From NCBI GenBank assembly GCA_015698045.1, contig BLAL01000281.1, positions 682,001 to 746,000 of the forward strand: 64,000 bases of DNA. Reading direction: 5' to 3'. Shown piece by piece: positions 58,831 through 64,000 of the stretch (the stretch's first letter is position 1; every line of letters begins with the position of its first letter). Source of the DNA: Rhizophagus clarus (taxonomy: Eukaryota > Glomeromycota > Glomeromycetes > Glomerales > Glomeraceae). Under the pieces are notes generated by a model, which had not been told where the DNA came from, made no database searches, and worked only from the letters and a program-made list of their open reading frames with translations. The position numbers were made by a program, and so were the translations under genes.

Positions 58831-59435
58831 ATGCCCGCAAATTGGACTGATGCAATAACTGAATATTTAATAAGATATAGGAGGTAAAAAATTAAATGAA
58901 AACTAATAAATAACTTTGATCATATTCTAGTTTTTTTTCTCTTACGTTTCCTGATCTAAAAATTAAATAAATAATGTAAAGGAGAAGGAACAACTACTAC
59001 CATGACATACCCGGGAGGGACCGCTCCGAATTCTGGGAGAGCCTAGCTCGAAGAATTCGGAGACGGTTCCGCGTGAGGTTCACTGGCCAACAGGTAGAAA
59101 GAAAGTGGAGAAACTTGGTCAGGAATTTTAATGTTAGTAAAATAATAATAAATCATAAAAAAAAATAAAAAAAAATAAAAAATTAATAGTATTAACATTT
59201 TTAGAATTTCTGTGAATGGAGGAATGGTGCGCGAAATGGAAGGTGGTCCCGGGAAGGAGAAAGATATTATAGGCAGTTCCGCACAAGGTTTTGGGACAGA
59301 CCTGGTAATTATTAAGAATTTTTTTAATTTATATTTAAGTTATTTAAGTTCTAAATTTATATATATTTCTTAGGGAACCACCACAGTCGTAGGCGGCGTA
59401 GAAACACTGCGCATCGGCGGCCTCGGAATCCGTAA
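58831..59435 (+). CDS. Myb/SANT-like DNA-binding protein (copy 2, four exons)
   Basis: Exons 58,831-58,883, 58,982-59,132, 59,205-59,304 and 59,374-59,435 (53+151+100+62 nt, GT/AG borders) encode 121 residues without stops. NWTDAITEYLIRYRRRR, HDIPGRDRSEFWESLARRI and VERKWRNLVRNF form a three-helix, Trp/aromatic-spaced Myb/SANT pattern. A second related block, FCEWRNGARNGRWSREGERY and RTRFWDRPG, is followed by an Arg-rich tail (HHSRRRRRNTAHRRPRNP). It probably binds the terminal repeats or recruits transposase; that is inferred from the known Harbinger partner protein. CpG content is high compared with copy 1, so the gene is young or selected. Confidence 0.75.
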
Positions 59436-60146
59436 ATTATATTTTTTTATTTTTATTTTTTTTTATTTTGTATTTTTATATTTTATTTTATTTTTATTTT
59501 TTATTTATATTTTTATATTTTTATTATTTTTATTATTATTATTTTTTATTTTTTATTATCTTTTATTATTATTATTTTTATTAAATATATATATATTTTA
59601 TATAGTCATCTAATTATTATTTTAATATTTTTACTATTTTATAATTTGATTTAATATCGGCCTATATTCAACTGAAATTAAAAAATTCGACCTCAATTAT
59701 GAGTAATTAAAGCTTATTATAATAAATTGCTTTTATTCAATAAACATTCATTTTTTTTTTTATTAAAGTATTAATTAAATAAACAATCTGTCGTCATATA
59801 TTATATAATATATTGTAATGATGAAATGTCCCCAATAAATTTTTAAAAAAGGTACATTTAGGCGTGACAGATCTAATACCGCTGATTCTTCCAAAATGTT
59901 ACTAAAAACTTTCCATAGATCAAATTGAGAGAACTAATCTATCAATTTACAATATAAAATCTTGAAATAATCTTTCACATTTTCAAAATACGTGATCAAA
60001 CTCATTTTTGCTAAACTGCCGAAACCTTTTGGCGTTTACATGCAATAGTTTCGGCATTTTAATTTAATTTGACGATCATTGATTATCATGATCAATCTAT
60101 TTTTACGGTTTTCTAAACCATAATTTTTTTTTTATTTTTTTTTTAG

Positions 60147-60990
60147 GTTGCTGGACTCCCGGACTTGGAATGTAAGTTGGAAGGGGTGGGGGGAATTTTT
60201 TTTTAATATTAAAGAAACGTTACTAACGTTTCTTTCTTTATTTTTTTTAGGTTGCCAGCCTTCTTGGACGAACTGGACTTGGGAAATGTAAGTTGGAAAG
60301 GGTGGTGATTTTTTTTTAATATTAAAGAAACGTTACTAACGTTTCTTTCTTTATTTTTTTTAGGTTGCCGGCCTTCTTGGACGAACCAGACTTGGGAATG
60401 TAAGTTAGAAAGGGCGGGGGATTTTTTTTTAATATTAAAGAAACGTTACTAATGTTTCTTTCTTTATTTTTTTAGGTTGCCGGCCTTCTTGGACGAACCG
60501 GACTTGGGAATGTAAGTTGGAAAGGGTGGTGATTTTTTTTTAATGTTAAAGAAACGTTACTAACATTTCTTTCTTTATTTTTTTCAGATTGCTGGACTCC
60601 GGACTTGAAATGTAAGGAGAGAGGGAGGGATATATTTTTTTTTAATATTAAAGAAACGTTACTAATGTTTCTTTCTTTATTTTTTTTAGGTTGCCGGCCT
60701 TCTTGGACGAACCGGACTTGGAAATGTAAGTTGGAAAGGGTGGTGATTTTTTTTTAATGTTAAAGAAACGTTACTAACATTTCTTTCTTTATTTTTTTCA
60801 GATTGCTGGACTCCGGACTTGAAATGTAAGGAGAGAGGGAGGGATATTTTTTGAATATTAAAGAAACAGTTTAAACGTTTCTTTTATTTATTTTAGGTTG
60901 CAGTTTCCCTTGTTCCTCTTGATCCTAACGTGATCACGATTAAGAAAAGTTTGAGCAAACTTTTCTTAAAATTGTATTATAAATGACTGT
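60147..60990 (+). repeat. Microexon-like array, copy 2 (seven units plus a terminal block)
   Basis: Cores start at 60,147, 60,251, 60,364, 60,476, 60,588, 60,690 and 60,802, about 105-113 bp apart, each between TTTTTTTAG/TTTTTCAG and GTAAG. Four are 36-37 nt and encode VAGLLGRTGLGN-like peptides in one phase; those of the ATTGCTGGACTCC type are 24 nt with a stop in that phase. A hairpin AAAGAAACGTT-ACT-AACGTTTCTTT fills most intervals. The last block (60,897) reads VAVSLVPLDPNVITIKKSLS and runs to a TGA. Whether this is a spliced gene, a non-coding RNA or a structural repeat cannot be decided from sequence. Confidence 0.75.
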
Positions 60991-61471
60991 AACTTTTTTA
61001 TTAATTTATTGTAATAAAATACGTAATAAAATAAAAATATTAACAATAATAATTATACTTTTAAACACTTTACAAAAAATTTATAAACTTGATAATGCAT
61101 TCAATAAATAAGACAATAAAAATTTTTTAACTACATTAAACGAATTAAAAATTTCTAAAAAGAAAAATCTATAAAGAAAGTAAACTCTAAAAAATTTCTT
61201 AATACGTTATATAATATGAAATCTAACGTATTAAAATTTGTATCACATATCGGGTACCCGATATGTGTAAGATAGAACTGTGCCCGATATATATTAAATA
61301 ACATATCGGTGACCAATAGTTTAGATATCGGGGTCTTGGTAATTAGGCATATTTTGAAGTGTAATAAATCGGGTACCCGATATGTAAAAATACCCGATAT
61401 TTATCCGATTAGCCGCCGATATATAAGTCCCCGATATGTACCCGATAGAATTGATTTTGACCAGTGTTAAA

Positions 61472-62770
61472 ATGGACTTATATGTATACAATTTGGATGA
61501 GTATACCGGTGATACTAGGCAAGGAAATGAATATGCTCCAGTATGGAATTTTCGTCTTGCTGTAGCCGGTAGCTCAGATTCTGGAAAGACTACTATGCTT
61601 ATTAATTTACTAATGGGAGACGCAAAAGCTAAAGAGGATGGAAATCGATATATTCTTTGTGATGAAATAGTCCTTATTTGTAGGTATTTAGACGAACCTA
61701 AATGGCAAATGGTAAAAGATTTCTTTGATGATAGTGAAGACGTTACTTTTAGAGCGATTTCATATCATCAAATACCGGATGTAGAAGACTTTGACCCCAA
61801 AATTGCTACTGTAGTTATATTTGAGGATTTAATGGATGCCCCTAAAAACATCCAAGAAAAAATAACTGGATACTTTACCCATGGACGACATAGAAATATT
61901 TCGGCTATTTATGTAGCCCAAAGATTCTTTGCTATCCCAAAAGCAATTCGAGAAAATGTAAATTATATTTCTCTACATGGTGGGCATGGTAGTTTAAGTG
62001 ATACAAAGCGCATCATTAGCCAATATACTAATGAGTCAGATTCTATTGCCCCAATCATTGATGAACTAACCTTAGGTAGGGAATTCATAGTATTTGACTT
62101 AAGACGCCCTAAAACTGACCCTTTAGCAATCAGAGTTCGATGGGATACTAGTCTTAGAACTTTTATGGAATCGTCCTTGAATAACGCTTCTAAAATGATC
62201 ACGTGTTCATCTAAGATCGATCTAAGATCATCCAAGAACGATTCTAGAATCATCACAGATTCATCTAAGATCGATCTAAGATCATCCAAGAACGATTCTA
62301 GAATCATCACAGATTCATCTAAGATCGATCTAAGATGTCGATTTACTTCTTATGGGCAGAAGGCAATAGCTGAAGCTAAAAAGAATAATTTGTTAAAGGA
62401 ATTTGCCCGAAACTTTCCTTCTCCTAAGGAACGTAAACTTTACTTAATACCAGACGCCTTATCGAAGGTAAAAAATTCAGAAATTTGGGCTAAATATGTT
62501 TTTAGAGAAGCTTATGGAATAAATGATCGTACTCTTGGAGATGAGTATAAGAAATTTCTATCCCAAGTTAAGAATGTATGTGTTACTAGAAATAATTCCC
62601 CAGTATCAGTAACACCTTTTGATCGATATAGAGAACTTTTGAATGAGCGTCCTCTAAGTGACGAAAAAATAATAGAAGGTATTGAAGCACTTCTAAAACT
62701 ATTCAATGATGGCTTAATGAAAAAGCCTACCCTACAAGTGGGAATTAATAGTCTATTCCATTCTTTCTAA
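61472..62770 (+). CDS. A32/FtsK-HerA-type packaging ATPase
   Basis: Start set at MDLYVYNLDEYTG (61,472), 432 residues; an upstream in-frame ATG lies inside the Harbinger-like end and was created by that insertion. Walker A is GSSDSGKTT (about 33-41), Walker B is VVIFEDL (114-120), and the sensor-like block is AQRFFAIPKAIREN, all typical of DNA-packaging ATPases of Polintons and large DNA viruses. After residue 240 an 18-residue repeat (SSKIDLRSSKNDSRIITD) occurs twice plus a partial copy, then a C-terminal region of about 140 residues not recognised. It should pump element DNA into a capsid. Its 3' end overlaps the convergent gene by 26 bp. Confidence 0.88.
   Translation: MDLYVYNLDEYTGDTRQGNEYAPVWNFRLAVAGSSDSGKTTMLINLLMGDAKAKEDGNRYILCDEIVLICRYLDEPKWQMVKDFFDDSEDVTFRAISYHQIPDVEDFDPKIATVVIFEDLMDAPKNIQEKITGYFTHGRHRNISAIYVAQRFFAIPKAIRENVNYISLHGGHGSLSDTKRIISQYTNESDSIAPIIDELTLGREFIVFDLRRPKTDPLAIRVRWDTSLRTFMESSLNNASKMITCSSKIDLRSSKNDSRIITDSSKIDLRSSKNDSRIITDSSKIDLRCRFTSYGQKAIAEAKKNNLLKEFARNFPSPKERKLYLIPDALSKVKNSEIWAKYVFREAYGINDRTLGDEYKKFLSQVKNVCVTRNNSPVSVTPFDRYRELLNERPLSDEKIIEGIEALLKLFNDGLMKKPTLQVGINSLFHSF
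62200..62336 (+). repeat. 54-bp in-frame tandem repeat in the ATPase gene
   Basis: TCATCTAAGATCGATCTAAG and AACGATTCTAGAATCATCAC recur every 54 bp (2.4 units), keeping the frame. Located after the ATPase core; probably a linker expansion. Confidence 0.9.
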
Positions 62771-63305
62771 AAAGCTCAAGTAACTCTTCTCTAGTCGCAT
62801 TTATAGTTATAGTACTTTTTTCCTTACCATCTATTACCATTCTTGACATTTTTGTTACTATGCCAAAGGCCTTCAATGCACGAGAAACAAAGTTTTTGCT
62901 TAAGGGATTATCTATTACAATACAATACCTATCATAAAATACGGCAAAGGATTCATTTATTCCTTCTACTACATATAAATCAAATAAAAATCGATATAAA
63001 GCTTTTTCTCCTACATCCCTATCTAGCTCATTAATTCGTTTGAGTAGCCAAATCTTGATTGATTCAACATCTGGTTCAATACTATTTAACTGTTCCTCAT
63101 AGTCTCGAGTAAAGGTAAAAGTAAGTTCATCGTCTAGAGAGACCGATCTATATATTTTGATTAGCTTATATATATTTTCATGTAAGCTGTCTATATCGGT
63201 ACATCTTTGTACAGTTCGTCTGAATTCGATAGTAGATAGGCCTCTTCTTGGCTTGGCCAATACAAGTCCACAAACTGGGCAGTATTTTCTAATTTGCTCA
63301 ACCAT
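62745..63305 (-). CDS. Unknown protein with N-terminal CPVCG and winged-helix-like C-terminus
   Basis: 186 residues. YCPVCGLVL at the start gives one Cys pair, a half zinc ribbon (a second pair is missing, though a Cys occurs at residue 35). The middle is helical and acidic. The C-terminus (SKNFVSRALKAFGIVTKMSR, then ITINATREELLELFRKNG) has the helix-turn-strand look of small DNA-binding winged helices found at the ends of viral primase-helicases, but no NTPase motif is present. Function not assigned. Transcribed towards the ATPase gene and overlapping its last 26 bp. Confidence 0.65.
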   Translation of the reverse strand: MVEQIRKYCPVCGLVLAKPRRGLSTIEFRRTVQRCTDIDSLHENIYKLIKIYRSVSLDDELTFTFTRDYEEQLNSIEPDVESIKIWLLKRINELDRDVGEKALYRFLFDLYVVEGINESFAVFYDRYCIVIDNPLSKNFVSRALKAFGIVTKMSRMVIDGKEKSTITINATREELLELFRKNGIDY

Positions 63306-63361
63306 TTTTTTCAGAATTATCTACATAAAAAATGAAATTATTTAATTACCTGTTTTTATAT

Positions 63362-63946
63362 TTATTCTTTACTACAGTCTTCACAAAGACCGCTCTCAGG
63401 TAATTCGTTAAGATTTACAGGCATTTGGCACTCCCTGCATAAGGCAATATTAAGTTCGGCAAGCCTTCTTGATTGTTCCTCTCGTTGTGCTTCTCTTCTT
63501 CTTTGTCTAGTAAATTGGCGTGCTTCTTCAACCCCTTGCCTATAACTTGGATTAAGTCGTTCCCATCTAGCACGATGGGCGGTTATATTAAATGCAGTTT
63601 CAAGGTATCCAAGTCTTACCTCAGTATCTTGAATATACAATAAAGATGGATTAGACTGTGCGATTTCTGCATATCTTGGAGGAACAAGATAGTAATCTTC
63701 TATTATTTCATACCCAGCCCTTTGAATTAAATAATAATACGTTCTAGTTCCAAATTGAACCATACGTCCAGTATCTACATTGAGATAGCTTTCCCTTACA
63801 GAAGGAAGTGGAGGTGCAGTTGCTCTTCGAACCAATCCGCTATCAAGATAATCATATGCTTCTAAAACTAGCTGATTGAAAGTTGAACCACCAACACGAA
63901 TTGTTCTGCCGGTCAATGGATTAGTAGTATATCTATTAGCACTCAT
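63362..63946 (-). CDS. TGR-motif protein with C-terminal zinc finger
   Basis: 194 residues. The N-terminus has NPLTGRTIRVGGSTFNQLV, and about 50 residues later a second related unit, NVDTGRMVQFGTRTYYYLI. The NP-x-TGR-x-I-x-G-x-T-x2-x-L pattern is reminiscent of the short adaptor motif of large DNA virus proteins, here without its Cys residues. An Arg/Glu-rich helix follows, then CRECQMPVN...GLCEDCSKE, a Cys4 zinc finger. The role is unknown; a virion or DNA-associated adaptor is a guess. It lies 56 bp upstream of the preceding gene on the same strand. Confidence 0.68.
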   Translation of the reverse strand: MSANRYTTNPLTGRTIRVGGSTFNQLVLEAYDYLDSGLVRRATAPPLPSVRESYLNVDTGRMVQFGTRTYYYLIQRAGYEIIEDYYLVPPRYAEIAQSNPSLLYIQDTEVRLGYLETAFNITAHRARWERLNPSYRQGVEEARQFTRQRRREAQREEQSRRLAELNIALCRECQMPVNLNELPESGLCEDCSKE

Positions 63947-64000
63947 CTTTTTTTATTGTTACTTTAGTATAGGCTATATTCAATTATGATTTTTTTCTAA

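Larger units (their letters stand above)
56515..61466 (+). mobile_element. Harbinger-like element with Myb/SANT gene, copy 2 (younger)
   Basis: 4952 bp, starting CACTGGTCAAAATCGATGCT and ending AGAATTGATTTTGACCAGTG, flanked by a perfect TTA duplication (56,512-56,514 and 61,467-61,469). Sub-terminal regions contain many CGGGTACCCGATATGT palindromes in both halves. Contents in order: sub-terminal repeats, GTTAGTA-rich block, duplicated 207-bp block, Myb/SANT gene, AT-rich spacer, seven microexon-like units, right sub-terminal repeats. A TWA-type 3-bp duplication and a Myb/SANT gene fit PIF/Harbinger. No DDE transposase is encoded, so movement needs help in trans. Confidence 0.88.
50589..64000. 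mobile_element. Virus-like (Polinton-type) element encoding Gag and retropepsin, right end outside window
   Basis: From about 50,589 base composition rises in GC, and compact, largely intact, intronless genes follow on both strands: Gag-like mini protein, zinc ribbon, integrase with chromodomain, acidic protein, retropepsin, Gag, coiled coil, packaging ATPase, zinc/winged-helix-like and TGR-repeat proteins. Integrase, zinc ribbon and A32-type ATPase are shared with Polintons, adintoviruses and related DNA viruses. Gag and aspartic protease are retroelement genes. No polymerase, jelly-roll capsid or cysteine protease is seen up to the window end. Interrupted at 56,515-61,466 by a Harbinger-like element. 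Confidence 0.72.

Noticed and set aside
61436-61471. Upstream in-frame ATG of the ATPase
   Set aside because: Lies inside the inverted repeat of the Harbinger-like element, so it is a by-product of the insertion; the ATG at 61,472 is the original start.
1-64000. tRNA, rRNA or other structured RNA genes
   Set aside because: No cloverleaf, A/B box pair or rRNA core segment was recognised by eye; a covariance search would be needed to exclude small ones.

Overview
The window looks like a transposon-rich stretch of an arbuscular mycorrhizal fungus genome (Rhizophagus-like, Glomeromycotina). This is inferred from the strong AT bias, short introns with GTAAGT/AG borders, abundant decayed Plavaka/Tnp2-, hAT-, Tc1- and Harbinger-type transposons, CpG-depleted repeat copies and almost no ordinary host genes. 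No bacterial features (operons, rRNA, CRISPR) are present.

Layout. 0-4.1 kb: a decayed Plavaka-like (Tnp2-type) transposase copy, plus strand. 4.1-9.2 kb: no clear gene, then satellites, including a 435-bp tandem repeat. 9.3-13.7 kb: a fold-back element with about 0.7-kb arms; it holds two tandem 1-kb poly(A) retroposons and a MITE. 14-20 kb: Tc1 relic, three-level nested MITE/SINE, Plavaka relic, hAT-like MITE. 21.8-23.7 kb: the one convincing host gene, a four-exon tectonin-like membrane protein, with a broken paralogue beside it. 24.4-28.4 kb: purine-rich repeat and three TIR elements. 28.6-34.7 kb: a LINE-like ORF1 relic interrupted by a Harbinger-like element (copy 1). 35.1-37.3 kb: palindromic repeats. 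37.3-45.8 kb: a second Plavaka-like copy, minus strand, split by a hAT element with a clean 8-bp target duplication. 45.9-49.8 kb: two inverted arrays of one repeat family around a tiny spliced gene. 49.9-50.6 kb: 5' part of a spliced, possibly Helitron-like gene, cut off by the next element.

50.6 kb to the window end: the most interesting part. A virus-like element of compact, largely intronless and intact genes: small Gag-like protein, zinc ribbon, DDE integrase with chromodomain, acidic protein, coiled-coil protein, full Gag, retropepsin, A32/FtsK-type packaging ATPase, zinc/winged-helix-like protein and a TGR-repeat zinc protein. Gag and protease are joined by what looks like a -1 frameshift on nine A residues. 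Integrase, zinc ribbon and packaging ATPase are Polinton/adintovirus-type genes; Gag and aspartic protease are retroelement-type genes. No reverse transcriptase, DNA polymerase B or jelly-roll capsid is visible in the window. The right end lies outside it. A second, younger Harbinger-like copy (56,515-61,466, TTA duplication) sits in the short space between the divergent coiled-coil/gag/pro and ATPase genes.

The two Harbinger-like copies carry no DDE transposase. They do carry an intact four-exon Myb/SANT-like gene and a tandem array of microexon-like units between splice-like signals. A homologous Myb/SANT gene, with matching exon lengths downstream, lies inside the hAT element. Older copies differ from younger ones largely by CpG transitions, as expected if the host methylates repeats.
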